DNA from: Lytechinus pictus
Lineage: Eukaryota > Echinodermata > Echinoidea > Temnopleuroida > Toxopneustidae
Assembly: GCF_037042905.1 (NCBI RefSeq)
Contig: NC_087254.1
Coordinates: 19,338,603-19,402,602, forward strand
Direction: 5' to 3'
DNA: 64,000 nucleotides
Shown here: piece after piece, positions 1-12,467 of the stretch
Position numbering within the stretch: the stretch's first letter is position 1
How the letters are laid out: every line of letters begins with the position of its first letter
Position numbers and translations under genes: made by a program
Notes under the pieces: model-generated
What the model was told of the DNA's origin: nothing
What the model saw: the letters and a program-made list of their open reading frames with translations, nothing else
Database searches by the model: none

Positions 1-99
1 ATAAGAGAGAGCCTGAGATTAGAGATCAAGATTGGGACAGCTTTGTGAAGTTCTTGGAGAATGCCTCCAAGAAACCCCTTCCTTCCAAGTCTCCTGCAG
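1..99 (+). CDS. Gene 1 exon 5 (partial, truncated by window edge)
   Basis: This is the last 33 codons of the first-domain second-half exon, matching 25,638-25,736 in gene 2 with few changes (for example RDQDW for RDRDW). The exon ends CCTGCAG|gtgaga at phase 1. If the donor is not used, the frame runs on to a TAA at 163 and adds a 21-residue tail ending FVQKVVR that is present in all three paralogs. Confidence 0.75.
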
Positions 100-3000
100 G
101 TGAGAAACAGGAAATCCCTGAAGAGTGCTTCTTCAACATTTTTGTCCAAAAAGTTGTCAGATAATTTCCTTGATTTTGATTGGCTGAGAAGCTCTGTGAG
201 TGTGGTGACTGTTGGATAAAACAAGACGTAATGATAAAACATCCGACAAGGCTTTCTATGGAATGCTCCCTTGATTCTATCATTTTATATTTTTGGATGA
301 TGGTTATCAGTGATGTACAGATGGGGTGCTATGGGGCGCTTGTCCCCCCCCCCCCCAGAAAAAAAAATCATGCCAAGAAAAAAGGAAAGAGAGAAGTGTA
401 AAATATGACATAATTTTCTTAATATTGTGTCAAAACATATCACAAAATTGGAAATTTCACAAAAATTGACATTTTCCTTGCTCGCTTTGCTCGCTCGAAA
501 ATTTTCAATAAATGTTGCCGGATCTTGCCCCCTCAATTTTTTTCTTTTTGCTCGTTACACCACTGATGATTGTATTCATGTGACACTCTTATTCTACCTG
601 TAAAAGCATAAAAGGAGTGTCATATTAAACATGAGCTGTCGTGAAATTTACCTCAAGAGCACTTTGGCCTAGTAAACTGCAAAAGAATTTGTCATATACC
701 CTTATCAGTTTCGTTCTGATCAGAAATAGTTGAAACTTTTTAATTATCAGGTAATTCATTAATATTGGAGAGTCCTCCCTGTTACATAAACTGATGATTG
801 GTGGTAACCACGTGATTTACGTTTGATTACCATACAAAAAATCGTAAAACGCGACTGTCATATTCGGTGAAATCAATATCTCTGACAGTGCATTTTGCAG
901 TACATAATCATGATAAGTATACACTTTCTTTCCACATTTCCGTTAACATCACATACAGCTCAAACATCAGTTCATAAAGATGTCGCCCCCAACACCAAAC
1001 AAACGTCTAAATTAGAGGAGCGAAAAATCAAGCCATGTACAGTCTCTTCAAGTCGCTCCGTTAGGATGCAAACGAGATCATCCAAGCCCGTCATCTATAT
1101 CTGTACATCCTATGGACTCCACAGTATCAAAGGACTCATTGAAATGGTTCAGAATTCGCTGAAACAACGTTACTCTTCTTGTGAGATCAAGGAGACGGAG
1201 CTGCCTTACAGTAGATTAGACGACTTTAAGTTTCCTTCAGAGGCAAGCAAAAGAGATGCCATGATTCTCTGCCATTCGGTGAATAACAGAGGTTTCTCCA
1301 TCACCGATGTTCCCAACTCACTCTACAACGTTTTTCTAAAGTACTGCAATGAGCTTTTTGGTAAGCAATAATTGCGAAACGTGGTGTTTTCTGTGCCCAC
1401 TTAAGGTAGAGGGAGATCACTTCGGTGTTCTTTCCAACAAAAACATGAAACCCATTTCTATGAAATCCAGGGGCCCGTTTCATAAAGGACTTGCAACTGT
1501 TGTAACTTTGACATTATGGCAACTACCATGGAAACCTTGATTCTGATTGGCTGCTGAGCCCTGTTACCATGGTAGTTACCATTATGTCAAAGTTACAACC
1601 GTTGCAAGTCCTTTATGAAACAGGCCCCAGTACCACACATCTTTGCTACCACCTTATATAAATAATCCCGCCCACCATCCCTAACAAATTAAAAAGGGAA
1701 AGTTGGGACAGGATTCTACTGAAACTTTAAAGCGCCAATTGACTTACCGAGATGGAGAGATATTTTTTTTTCTTGCCAAGTTGCCTTACTAGCCTTGTTA
1801 TTTTTACACGAAGAGATACGTTATTATCCCAAGTCAAAATATTATTCGTGGTGTGCCAACATAGCGAGATACTTTGTAGACATCTTGTCATGTCGACATC
1901 ATGGTGTGCCTAACGTTTTTTAAGTTGACTTGGTAGGATAGGATATCACGCCATGTCAACATATTGGCTTTCAGGTCGACGTGGCAATATACGTATCTCA
2001 TCATAATTATGTATGTTAGCAGGGGCGGCGATCCTTGGGGCCGGGGGGGGGGCACAGTGCCACTTTCCTTTTGAAGAACAAAAAAGTGACCTTTTTACTC
2101 AAGAAAAATGCCCTCTCACGAACGTCTGCTGTGCCCTTTCAACTGAAGACCCGTTTTAGGTGTTACCAAGTGCCCTTTCTCGTGTAAGTGCCTGTCTTTA
2201 CCAAAATTACCCACTTTCGAACGTGTTCTGTGCCCTTATATCTGAGAAGGACCTGCTTTATGTGGTAGCAAGTGTCATTCTCGTATTAGTGCCTATTTTC
2301 ACTAAAGAATGCCCCCTTATGAACATGTTCTGTGGCTCTTTCACCCCTGAGAAACTTTGACCGTGTTGGGGGTATTTGTGAAATTGTTATCATAACTTAA
2401 AAATTCTATAGATTTAGGTCATGAAACGTGGGCATAACAGCAACCATGTATCCCTGTATATCCTGTGCGCGTTTCAGGAACTTGTCCAAGATCAAAGGTC
2501 AGTTAGGTCAAGAAGTCTGGCCGTGTTAGGGGTATTTGTTGAATTGGCACCTTAACTTAGACAGTTTATGGTTCTAGTTCATGAAACATAGACATAAGGG
2601 TAATGAAGTATAAATGATTGATTTGCACACACCTTAGGTCACATGATCATGGTCAAAGGTCATTTTGTGTCAATGGACATTAATATTTTCTTTTGTGAAT
2701 AATTATTTAATAGCTGTTTTCAAAGTCAGCACTGCTGCTATATCGAGTCGCGTAATGCAGGCGAGACTGCCAGAGGCGTTCCACTTGTTACTTTTGAAGG
2801 AAAAAAACTTGTAAGAATAATCATACGAGCCGTAAGTTTCATGAGTCATGTGAGAGGGGTAGATAATTCAGTTTTTTCTGTTTTTTAGATAGTACCCTTT
2901 TTCCCTCCGCCCCCCCCCCCCCCTCCCACTTTCAAATTCGCTCCGCCGCCCCTGTATGTAAGATAAAAATATCTCGCTATCTCGCCATCAAGTCGATGGC

Positions 3001-3801
3001 ACCTGAAAGTTGCCATCGGATTCTTTGACGGCATCTACTGATTTGGCGAACGTGTAAACTGACTGCAAATCCATATCGAGCCTATATCACACCAGGGGAC
3101 CGTTTCATAAAGCTGTTCGTAAGCTAAGAGCGACCTTAAGAACGACTGGTGATCCTTTTTCAACCACATTTATGCTTAACCATCGCCAGTGAATATATCA
3201 TTTACCACAAGAAAGGATCACCAGTCGATCTTAAAGTCGCCAACGAACAGCTTTATGAAACGTCCCCATACAGATGTACAAAATACGTGAATTTCTCTCC
3301 AGGCAATAATTTCATTTTCCTTATTTATGAAAATAAGACACTTATAATCCCGAATGTGAGCAGTTGTCTGATATTAAAAGTAAATGTTGAACCATTGATT
3401 CCTCTTCAATTTAATAAGGTTAATCATTCACGAGGTTGAATTGATTTACTGACACGATTGATAATCCTCAATTCATTGGTTGCATTATCAAAATTGTTTC
3501 TATTCTTAAATTCAGTACTTAATAAAAAAAAAAATCAAAGGTGCGATTATCTTTAAACTCTATTTCAACATCGTATATTTTTATTACAGGTAAGGATCGC
3601 GTGGCTGTGATCGTACACGACTTCGATTGGAGTCAGGAAATTCTGAAAATCAATCTCCAGCAATTCGAACGAACGCAGCCGACTGCTTATGAATTGGCGG
3701 GCTTCGTCGCTCTTGCGGGAGATCTCAACATATCCGATGCCAAACTCTGCTACTATCCAGAAAGTCTTGGCCTAGATTCTTTTGTCAGAAAATTACGCTG
3801 A
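1..3801 (+). CDS. Gene 1, 3' part: Death-domain/double alpha-beta protein paralog (exons 1-99, 959-1360, 3590-3801)
   Basis: This is the 3' end of the first of three tandem paralogs; the rest lies left of the window. Three exons join in frame: the end of exon 5 (1-99), exon 6 (959-1360) and exon 7 (3590-3801, stop TGA). Junctions are phase 1 with GT donors and AG acceptors at the same places as in gene 2. The product is the end of the first alpha/beta domain and all of the second. Relative to gene 2, exon 7 has many replacement changes but no frameshift or premature stop, so the gene appears intact here. Intron 6 is 2.2 kb, against 6.5 kb in gene 2. A palindromic satellite lies 158 bases after the stop and may be in the 3' UTR. 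An ATTAAA near 5,275 is a possible polyadenylation signal. Function is unknown; see gene 2 for the domain description. Confidence 0.75.
308..565. mobile_element. Non-autonomous hAT-like element in intron 5 of gene 1
   Basis: The element runs from CAGTGATGTACAG to CGTTACACCACTG and holds C-rich and A/T-rich tracts and no ORF. Flanks ATGGTTAT and ATGATTGT look like a decayed 8-bp target duplication. The same insertion sits in intron 5 of genes 2 (25,947-26,225) and 3 (62,525-62,803), so it predates the array duplication. Confidence 0.55.
959..1360 (+). CDS. Gene 1 exon 6: first half of second alpha/beta domain
   Basis: The acceptor is ttaacatcacatacag|CTCAAAC and the donor is TTTTTG|gtaagc; length is 402 nt, identical in all three genes. 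About 45 residues of polar linker (QTSK..EERK) come first. Then follow a predicted strand (VIYICTSYG), a helix (SIKGLIEMVQNS), a strand ending in LPYS, a strand MILCHSV, and the conserved block SITDVPNSLYNVFLKY. The paralogous exon 4 has the same LPYS, LCHSI and SITNV..SLY motifs. A second LPYS/CHS copy in one protein shows an internal domain duplication. Differences from gene 2 include I/A, L/V, R/C and F/Y replacements. Confidence 0.8.
1471..1628. mobile_element. Foldback MITE in intron 6 of gene 1
   Basis: A nearly palindromic 158-bp element with inverted ends GGGGCCCGTTTCATAAAGGA and its complement, containing the inverted block GTTGTAACTTTGACATTATG. It is absent at the equivalent place in gene 2 (near 27,112), which preserves an empty site. 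Confidence 0.75.
2020..2954. mobile_element. hAT-like non-autonomous element (CAGGGGCGGCG ends), 935 bp, in intron 6 of gene 1
   Basis: Ends are CAGGGGCGGCG and CGCCGCCCCTG, flanked by TATGTTAG on the left and TATGTAAG on the right, an 8-bp target duplication with one mismatch. The inside is made of degenerate repeats of the type GTGCCCTTTC-ACTGAAGACC-CGTTTTA plus a piece of a GGTCAAAGGTCA-type repeat. No transposase is encoded. The same insertion in unit 2 (27,330-29,880) is 2.5 kb long. Confidence 0.7.
3092..3267. mobile_element. Foldback MITE in intron 6 of gene 1
   Basis: Inverted ends GGGGACCGTTTCATAAAGCT and AGCTTTATGAAACGTCCCC bracket a short core with the inverted block GGATCACCAGTCG. 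It is shared with gene 2 (33,058-33,213), so the insertion is older than the duplication. Confidence 0.7.
3590..3801 (+). CDS. Gene 1 exon 7: second half of second alpha/beta domain, terminal exon
   Basis: The acceptor is ttttattacag|GTAAGG; the exon completes a Gly codon split as G/GT and ends at TGA. The protein begins GKDRVAVIVHDFDW, a hydrophobic strand ending in the HDF motif shared by every second-half exon. It continues through a polar segment to a second strand AGFVALAGDL and ends SFVRKLR. Compared with gene 2 exon 7, 14 codons differ and 12 of those change the amino acid. Confidence 0.8.
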
Positions 3802-3958
3802 ATGCGATTTGATATTGAATGAATTGTATATGGACATTCTTCACCACAAAGGGCAACTGTTAGTTTAAGAGTGGTGAATTTGCGAGAGTGAAAACCCTGT
3901 CAAACCCTTGGAATGATAGTCAGTTCATTGCTTTTGTTTTGTTTCGTGCGTTACCGCT

Positions 3959-5107
3959 TATGGCGCGCCGTTTGACCAATAATTCAGATAAACACTGTTT
4001 ATCGCCGATAAACAGTGTTTATCGCCGAAAAACACTGTTTATCGAGCGATAAACACTGTTTATCAAGCGATAAACACTGTTTATCGAGAGAAACTATGTT
4101 TATCGACTGAAAAACACAGTTTCTCTCGATAAACAGTGTTTATCGCCGAAAAACACTGTTTATCGAGAGAAACTGTGTTTATCAGTCGAAAAACATAGTT
4201 TCTTTCGATAAACAGTGTTTATCGCCGATAAACACTGGTTTTCGGCGATAAACAATGTTTATCAAGCGATAAACACTGTTTATCGAGAGAAAATGTGTTT
4301 TTCAGTCGATAAACATAGTTTCCCTCGATAAACAGTGTTTATCGCTTGATAAACATTGTTTATCGCCGATAAACAGTGTTTTTCGGCGATAAACACTGTT
4401 TATCGAGAGAAACTATGTTTTTCGACTGATAAACACAGTTTCTCTCGATAAACAGTGTTTATCGGCGATAAACACTGTTTTTCGGCGATAAACACTGTTT
4501 ATCTGATTTATTGGGCAAATGGCGCGCACTTATGGCGCGCCGTTTGACCAATAATTCAGATAAACACTGTTTATCGCCGATAAACAGTGTTTATCGCCGA
4601 AAAACACTGTTTATCGAGCGATAAACACTGTTTATCAAGCGATAAACACTGTTTATCGAGAGAAACTATGTTTATCGACTGAAAAACACAGTTTCTCTCG
4701 ATAAACAGTGTTTATCGCCGAAAAACACTGTTTATCGCCGATAAACACTGTTTATCGCCGATAAACACTGTTTATCGCCGATAAACACTGTTTTTCGGCG
4801 ATAAACAATGTTTATCAAGCGATAAACACTGTTTATCGGTTAAAAACTGTGTTTTTCAGTCGATAAACATAGTTTCTCTCGATAAACAGTGTTTATCGCT
4901 TGATAAACATTGTTTATCGCCGATAAACAGTGTTTTTCGGCGATAAACACTGTTTATCGAGAGAAACTGTGTTTTTCAGTCGATAAACATAGTTTCTCTC
5001 GATAAACAGTGTTTATCGCTTGATAAACAGTGTTTATCGCTCGATAAACAGTGTTTTTCGGCGATAAACAGTGTTTATCTGAATTATTGGTCAAACGGCG
5101 CGCCATA
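3959..5107. repeat. Palindromic GATAAACACTGTTTATC satellite in a dimeric TIR element
   Basis: This 1.15-kb block is built from 17-18 bp units that are themselves near-perfect palindromes (GATAAACACTGTTTATC and variants), about sixty judging by length. It is bounded by TATGGCGCGCCGTTTGACC and its inverse complement, with ACCGCT flanking both sides (3,953-3,958 and 5,108-5,113). A second left end begins at 4,531, so it looks like two adjacent copies of one element. The order of unit variants in each half is roughly mirrored. Unit 2 has the empty site, reading ttaccgcttctc near 33,890. Confidence 0.85.
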
Positions 5108-5113
5108 ACCGCT

Positions 5114-7302
5114 TCTCTCTACATGACACCAATGTTAATATTAACCAACTAACCATTCGAAATACCTGCTTTATAATTATTTGATTGTTCTTTTCGGATA
5201 TTTTTCATCAAAGGAGATCCATAACTACTTTAGACTTAATTTTTGTTATGTGTACAAAAATTGATGTGTTACTTATTAAAGTCACTTTGAATCTGCTTTG
5301 ATGAAGCTTAGGAGGTGACGTCATTATAAGAGCTTCTGTTTTGCCCGTCGGATGTTTCATTCACATTCTCAGAAAATGAAAAAGCGATTTGTTCCAAAAT
5401 CGGACCGTCGACCAGTCGTAAGGTGTGCGGCGGCCTTTACGCATACAAGTTGATTGTGGAATGTCTTTTCTGGGAACACGATACGAATGAATATTGTTCA
5501 TCTCAAGAAATGGACGAATTACATTTATGTACATAGACCTCCATGTTTTGCAGGGTGGGAGGGGGGGGGTTAACGGTCTTGATTGAATTGGTGCTGGAGT
5601 ATGAAAATCGTCTCGATATTGAAAATTATAGTCCACATGCAACCATTATGTGACCCAATGACATGACTGCATTTGGCATGTCGCTTGGTTTACTTAAAAT
5701 AATATTTTCTCCTGTTTTGTTGTTGTTGTCAACTTGGCACTTTGTAAAGAGTTTGGATCAGCGTTGATATTTCCAAAAACGCCAAACGTATTATGGTATT
5801 TCTCATCGGTTTGAAAAAAAAGAAGATTGTAGTTATTTGTTCGGTAAATAAAGCATGTATCTAGCACCGCCCCTAATGTGAAAACAATAGTGTTGGATAC
5901 ATTATCGCAGAGCCGCATCTAATGTTTGGTGGATTCGGACTCGATCAAATTTTCGATTTAAGTATCTCACAATCTGAAGAAGGCTTCTGACAATTCATTC
6001 TAAAACTTCGTTTTGAAAATGCAAGAAGTTGACAGGACAGGACAAATAACACAAAAATACAAAGTCATAGTTATGAAAATAATATTCGAGAACGTTTTCG
6101 TTTTGGGTTTGATTTTTGTCTTATGTTCTCTTTCCATGAAGAAGGTAATGGACTTGTGCCAAATTAATGTTAATGTTTATTAGACGAAGTTTGTATCGGA
6201 ATTAAAGATTGGGAACATTTACGTCTGTCATAATATTGAGAGTATAACACTTGTTGTGATAGTCTTATAGTTCATAGTAACATTACATACTGTGAATAAT
6301 TATGAAAAAAATCATATACTTCTTTCATTTTTAGAATCTCGTTTGAATGAGAAGTTTATTAAAGCACAAATATGCTGTACATAGATGTTAAGAATAAATT
6401 GTAATTCTAATAAATCTGAAATATGTACTCGAAAAATTGAAAAGATTTGTACATGCTGGAATTTCAATTTCGTGACTGCGTCATTATGACGTCACACACG
6501 TGTACTAGTATAATTACTCTGGTGGCGTATATAAGTATGTATAACTTGGGGAGAGAGGACAAACGGAAAATCAATTAATCATTAAAGTTGTATATTTCCT
6601 CATCTTTACTTATTGTACAAAAAATGATGTTGAACTTATAGACTAAAATATCACCGCATTGTTGCCGTGTACATCTTATTTGTTATTGGACAGAAATTTA
6701 TCATCATATCATGAATCTTAACTTACCCTAGATAATTATGATCATGCAAGCATAAAGCATCATAGATTTGTTGATGTAAACCAAAATAAATACCACTACG
6801 TAACAATAAAGAAACCAACAGAATTACCATAGTTTAAAGGTACGATTTCCATTACTAGACATTAATTAGGGGGTATATTTGTCAGACAATAGCTTCTTTT
6901 CAAAATAATGCTATGATAGTTTATCATTTTATTGTATAAGTGACAGATGATATATTAGTGATTCAAACATTTTGTTTAATGCCTGAAACTGTTTATATCT
7001 TAAGGAGTGAATAAGGAGTGAAATTTTAAGTGATCTAATCACCCAAATGGTCAAATATAATCATTGAGGCAATTATGGATGGCAAATAGTAGTACAGTAA
7101 CTCCTAAATGGGGTTCAAATTATGAGGTGTGTCACTTTCACCGTATAATGAATTTACCTTCTAATTCTGAGAATCAGTGATTTTATCAGACTAATTCTTG
7201 AATTAAGGTTTGTATGATCATGGTGATTCATATAAAATTATAGGAGTCTGGTTCTGAATGTCCTGAAAGAACTGTCTGATTGTGAAGTGATAGACCAATA
7301 CA
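5114..7302. other. Intergenic region downstream of gene 1, no gene seen
   Basis: AT-rich sequence collinear with 33,895-37,360 in unit 2 apart from small indels and the insertion there at 35,653. A TGACGTCA-like site lies near 6,488. No coding signal is conserved: reading frames in one unit are interrupted in the other. Confidence 0.5.
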
Positions 7303-7406
7303 CTGCAAAAACTCTGGTGTTTACTTAACACCGGCCCGGAATATATATATGTCCACACCAGAAAAGTGCTAAACAACACCAGTTTCGGTTTGGTCTAACA
7401 CCAAAA
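7303..7406. mobile_element. MITE end (CACTGCAAAAACTCTGGTG)
   Basis: A CACTGCAAAAA terminus followed by repeated ACACC/GGTGT blocks. It occupies the place where unit 2 has the left end of the 37,759-39,099 element, so it probably replaced or truncated that end. Confidence 0.4.
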
Positions 7407-8698
7407 AAAATTGTTTCAAATTATGACATCTATATTTCGATGTTAATAGATGCTCTGAAATCTTATCTTTAAAATGACATTAAAAAATAAATTTTGTTCA
7501 TGCTTGAGCGAATATGGGACGTTTTGTTGGGGGTTCAAAAAGAGGCTTGCGCCAAAATGGCAGAATGTGAGTAATATGATGATCAGACTTCTTGCTAATC
7601 GGCAGACTTCCTCTTAACCTTTTCATTATCTTTGCCATAATTTTCGAATTATGCTGTCAAATTCTATTTATGAATTTATTTATTTATTTGAATTATTTTT
7701 GGTTGTTTTCATTTATCATTTCATTTTTTTTACCTTTAAATTTTCCTTCATAAGTAAGAAAATAAGACTTTTTGTCAACCCAAGCAAGAAGATTTGCATT
7801 ATTAATTAGGAAAACTTGAAATTATTCAAATCCTTTTATTATGTGAAACAAATTTTGTTATGGTACCTTTGAAATACATGAATCCATTTTTCAAGGGGTA
7901 ATTGATTCCTTGACCAATTTTAATTATGTGCTTGACAGGACAAACAGGAAAGGATTCGTGTCTTTTAATGGCAATGGTGTATTAAATCAATGTTGAAGGA
8001 GCTAGATATGGCAGATTGGGTAAAATGTATCAAAATGTTGTGAGCGAGCAAGCAAAAATTTCCACCTTTTTTATCACAATATCCAATTTTGTGATAGATT
8101 TTGACATATAATATTCAGAAAATAATAATCCTATTTCACTTTATATCTATCCTTTTATTTCCTTTCCACTTTTTTCTTGGTCATGAGTTTTTTCTTTGGG
8201 GGGAGCATCCCCGAGTCCCCGCCCATCTGTATGGCACTGTTCAAAGGCACCATAAACTTTGTAGCACACAATGTAAGGATTTTTTTTTTAAATACACGCT
8301 CGCTCTCTCATACTGCGGTTGAATTCAAAGCTAAAATGGAACATATTGAAAAGAAACAACATAATAATTCAAGCAATTAAAATGGATTTGTTAATGAAAT
8401 TTGACCGCATAATTTGAAAATTCATGGCAAAGATAATGAAAAGGTTAAGAAGAAGACTGCTGTTTAGCGAGAAGTCTTATCATAATACATTTTATGCCAT
8501 TTTGGCGCAAGTCTCCTTTTAAACCCCAGACAAAACATTCTGTGTTCGCTCAAGCATGAAAGAAACAAAAATTTTGAATGGCATTTGAGAGATAAGACTT
8601 CATATAGCACCTATTAACATCAAAATATAGACATCATAATTTGAAACAAACATTTTATAGACTTTTCAAATCTGTCCCGTTTTTTTTTATACGCACTG
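7407..8698. mobile_element. Long inverted-repeat DNA element, left end lost
   Basis: The two arms (about 7,410-7,570 and 8,490-8,698) are inverted complements, sharing for example GCGCCAAAATGGCA and TGTTCATGCTTGAGCGAA. The right end reads CTGTCCCG..TATACGCACTG followed by TA. The middle holds a G-rich hAT-type fragment near 8,200. No transposase ORF is present. Unit 2 holds the full version. Confidence 0.65.
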
Positions 8699-8934
8699 TA
8701 TATTGGAATGTGGATTATTACTGAAATAATCAGTAAGTACTTTCTTTGGAGTGTAACATGATCATAATTTGAAAGGTTATAGCTGTGCTTTATTGTATTG
8801 TGAGGTCTTTTATCCCCACAAAATTGTAATTACTTTTTTAGTTATCATCATTAAGCGTGAAAATAAATGCAACTTTTTTGTACTAACACTTCGTATGCAA
8901 ATGTTCCTTTTTCCCGAGTTTGAATTTCCACCCC

Positions 8935-9135
8935 CCCCCATATCTCTCTCTTTCTCACATAAGTACCAGTGGCGTAGCTAGGATTTTTTTCCTGGGGGGC
9001 ACGAGGGGGTTCTTGTTTTTTAAGGGGGGGCAACATTTTGTCCGTGTGTGTGCATATGTCACAAGGGCATGGACCCCTACGAAAAACAGCACTTGCTGAT
9101 AGGGTGTTCCATCCCACAAGTGGTAAATAAATAAA
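8935..9135. mobile_element. Truncated hAT-like end (CAGTGGCGTAGCTAGG)
   Basis: CAGTGGCGTAGCTAGGATTTTT is a typical terminus of this repeat class, followed by G-rich tracts and TAGGGTGTTCCATCCCAC. Unit 2 lacks the terminus itself and is shorter here. Open frames in this stretch come from the G/C tracts and are not genes. Confidence 0.45.
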
Positions 9136-9177
9136 TAAAATAAAAAAAAATAAAAAAAATCTGACTTTCGCCAGGAT

Positions 9178-9312
9178 GGGGCCCAAAAGGGACCATGCAT
9201 TCTTTGTTATAGGACCGAAGCTATGGAATCAATTGCCTATCTAATTTACGCCAAATTTCATCAACAGAAACATTCAAGTCCCAGTTGAAAACTTATTTTA
9301 TCTCCCATTAAC
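9178..9312 (+). pseudogene. L2/CR1-like non-LTR retrotransposon 3' fragment
   Basis: Translation gives a run like IGPKLWNQLPI followed by a segment like STETFKSQLKTYF, the usual C-terminal end of an L2/CR1-type ORF2 protein. The frame is broken between the two parts. The same fragment is at 39,478-39,612. Confidence 0.6.
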
Positions 9313-11690
9313 AGTTTATAGTGTACCGAAATGAAGGATAAAGTGGAGAAATGAAGATGAGGAAAAGACAGTGCTTACATATGATCATCTTTCTTTCTTT
9401 TTTCGTCGTCTCAATATAACCCCAAATCTTCCCCCTATCAAATAAATGTGCTTCAGGCAATACGTCTACTTTGAGGAATATGATTGTATTGTGTATTATG
9501 CGAAGGTTTTATTTGTACGGTATTCTGTAATAATATTTTCCTGGGTATTATTATATCACTGCGTTACATCTCCAACCATATTAACGACAATGATTACATG
9601 GGTAGGGAAAGATAGAGCATCGGCCTTAAACCAGTATGCACAGGAGCTCAAAGGCTTTCATAGCTTTTTATGAATCTATTATATGCCATTAAATGTGTGA
9701 GTAAAAAAAAATTGGCACCTTACAATTTAAGGAAAAATATGAAAACATGATACCGTATATATGTATAAGTTTACGCTTAGATAATCAGTAGGTATTCTTT
9801 CCTGTGATGTAAATTTTGATTTTGGCCAAAGTAAAACATGGCTGCGATGAATGAACCAAGATGCCAATGAAGTCATAATCCTAGAAGAGTGGCAGTAAAA
9901 TCCATCGTAAAACACAACAATAATTAAAATGAGAATTTTTTTATGACAAAGTTTTTGGTTTCACCATGTAACATATTGTACTCTTTCTGATATTTCTTAG
10001 AAGAACTGATGGTCTCAACGTATCGAGCAAGTGAATTCTGATCCTCCTCAGCAGTGACAAAACACTTTTTAGTATCAAATATCAAGTTAATTTCATTGAA
10101 AGGAGGTCTGCGAACATCATTGCCATCTGGAATCATTCATGGAAGCTATATGCCTTAATTACTTTGGGGCAAATCGAATTTTACAGTACATTGCAGAGTA
10201 TACCTCCTGATTATCTAAACGTGGACATATACCACAAATGTATGGTATCAAATCATTTTTGAAAATACTTTTTCAGGCCATGCATAATGATCATGAATTA
10301 TGTTCATGGCACATTGTAACCTTGAATGGTTGATATGTGAGGTGTCTTTTTTTTACTCACACGGTATTCCGAATTTGTTCAGGTGTAAATATCACTTAGT
10401 ATTCAAAGGATATTATACATATGATATATGACACCATTATGATATGGATTCTTAAAAAAAAACGCATTTTTAATACATCTTCTTGAATCAATCACCGATT
10501 TGTCTTTATTAATCGCGAATCATTTACAAGATAATTTATTACATTTTTTAACTGAAAGCGAAAAATCCTCCCTATTCCTTTCCCAATCGGTGTTATACAA
10601 ATATAAATCGATACGAAAGATTCAGGTAAAAAGTATACATCTCTTACTTAAGGACAAAGCAAGGAGTTCTAAAGTATAGATGTAGGTCTTCACATGGATT
10701 TACGATAGTCCAAACGAACTTCGGGTTTGATTATTGAAGCTATATTGTTACATTGATGATCAGGCTCCTTCAGTAGATTGTTGTATGATGATGTATTGTA
10801 AATAAATGATAGGTTGAGGTTGAGTAAGAGAATAGTATAGAGGGGTCTGTCTTTCACTTCTTTCGAAAGATCATGGTCAGGATTGGAATGTCATTGAGGC
10901 TTCTTAGATTTGGGATGCATGTCTTGTGATTACCGGTTTGTGACATGATCAATATTATGACTGCATGGAGTTTGCGCAAATCTTTTAGAGTCTGGAGTAC
11001 AATAGCGATGGTGATGTAAGAGGATTCAACATAGGCAAATCCAAGGGAGTATCCACATGGAAGTGAACAGGGGGAGAGGAAAAAGAAAAAAGGGGGAAGT
11101 TAAAGTAAAACGTTTCTTCTAAAGAGTGTGCAAGGTCGTGTAAATATTCTATACCTTTTTTCTTTGTTTGAGAGCTAAGAAGTCACATTTAGGAAATCTT
11201 TCCCCCTCCCCCTCAACCGCCCCTGTTACCTGATCACTTTGTGTTTAAAATGATCTACGTTTCACGTTTTAATGGACAACCTTGCTCATCGGAAAGATTA
11301 TTTGAAACAAAAAACCCTGAACAAATCATAATTATCTGACGGACTTAGTCATAATCAATGATATTCTATTTTATTTGGTAAGCCTTTAACTAAAACAGAT
11401 TGCACCACTTTCAATTATTTTAAACATTTATAATATATATATGCCAATTGAAATTAAATCACTGATTTGTACCAGGAAAGGGGCAGATGTGGGTTATAAT
11501 TTTTTTTTTTTTAGATGGTCAACTTCCTTTACATTGTGGTCATTATTAATCAAGTAAATTGGCTCGATGAAAGACCCTCAGCAATACGATATTGCAGCTG
11601 AATATTGACTACTAGCAGTGTATTTTACTTTTTTATCCTTAACCATTTTTTAACTGTATTCTAACCTTGACCTGATCATTTCATGTTATA
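9313..11690. other. Intergenic region, no gene seen
   Basis: AT-rich sequence collinear with 39,613-43,104 in unit 2, except that unit 2 carries the element at 41,251-42,670. I see no conserved frame or RNA gene. Confidence 0.5.
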
Positions 11691-12467
11691 CAGTGCGTCC
11701 CAGAAAAAAAACGAAACCGAGATTTATGGATATTTATCATAACTTAATCACAAATACAATAGACAAGTGACCTACCATTGTAAAGCTTAGAATTTACTCT
11801 TTCATCTGAACTTACATTATTCTACATTCACGCATGAGTGAGCAAAAACAATTTGAAGAAAGGATTCCAAAAACTCATTTGGCGGGGGGTATCTGAATTT
11901 CAAAAAGAAAATCACATTCCTAAAAAGTTCAATATCTGCTCTTTTATTTGATACCTTAAACTCAGAAAATTTTCCATAATTTCATTAAATAAACGTGTTT
12001 ACACCGGTTTCCTACAGAAGCTATCACATGGTTAACAAAAGACTTAATCCATGGCTGATCGTCAACAAAACGGAGTGTCGAGTGAGTTTGAACGCTAGCC
12101 TGTAAAACCTCTTCATTTTATGAAATTATTCAAATTCAAGCTTTATTTCAAATAAGCAGAACTTTGTTTTTTCTTGACCATTTTCTGTAATTGAGGTATC
12201 AAATTAAAGAGCAGATATTGAATTTTTTTAAAATGTAGTTTTCCTTTTGAAACCCAGATACAGCCCAGCCCGCCAAGTGACTTTTTGGTATCCCCTCTTC
12301 AAACTGTTTTTGCTCACTCATGCCTGAATAAGAAATATTCTAAGTAATTTCAGATAAAAGAGGAGATTCTAAGCTTTACAATGGTAGGTCACTTGTCTAT
12401 TGTATTTGTGATTAAGTTATGATAAATCATCGATAAATCTCGGTTTCGTTTTTTCTGGGACGCACTG
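11691..12467. mobile_element. TA-flanked long-TIR element (mariner-like MITE), unit 1
   Basis: Ends are CAGTGCGTCCCAGAAAAAA and the complement TTTTTTCTGGGACGCACTG, with arms over 100 bp (shared CAATGGTAGGTCACTTGTCT) and TA on both sides. It has no ORF. The same family sits at a different site in unit 2 (35,653-37,050), so the insertions are independent. Confidence 0.75.

Noticed and set aside
8851..9200. Minus-strand frames over the G/C tracts near 9 kb
   Set aside because: They arise from a truncated hAT-like end and homopolymer runs, and do not persist in unit 2.
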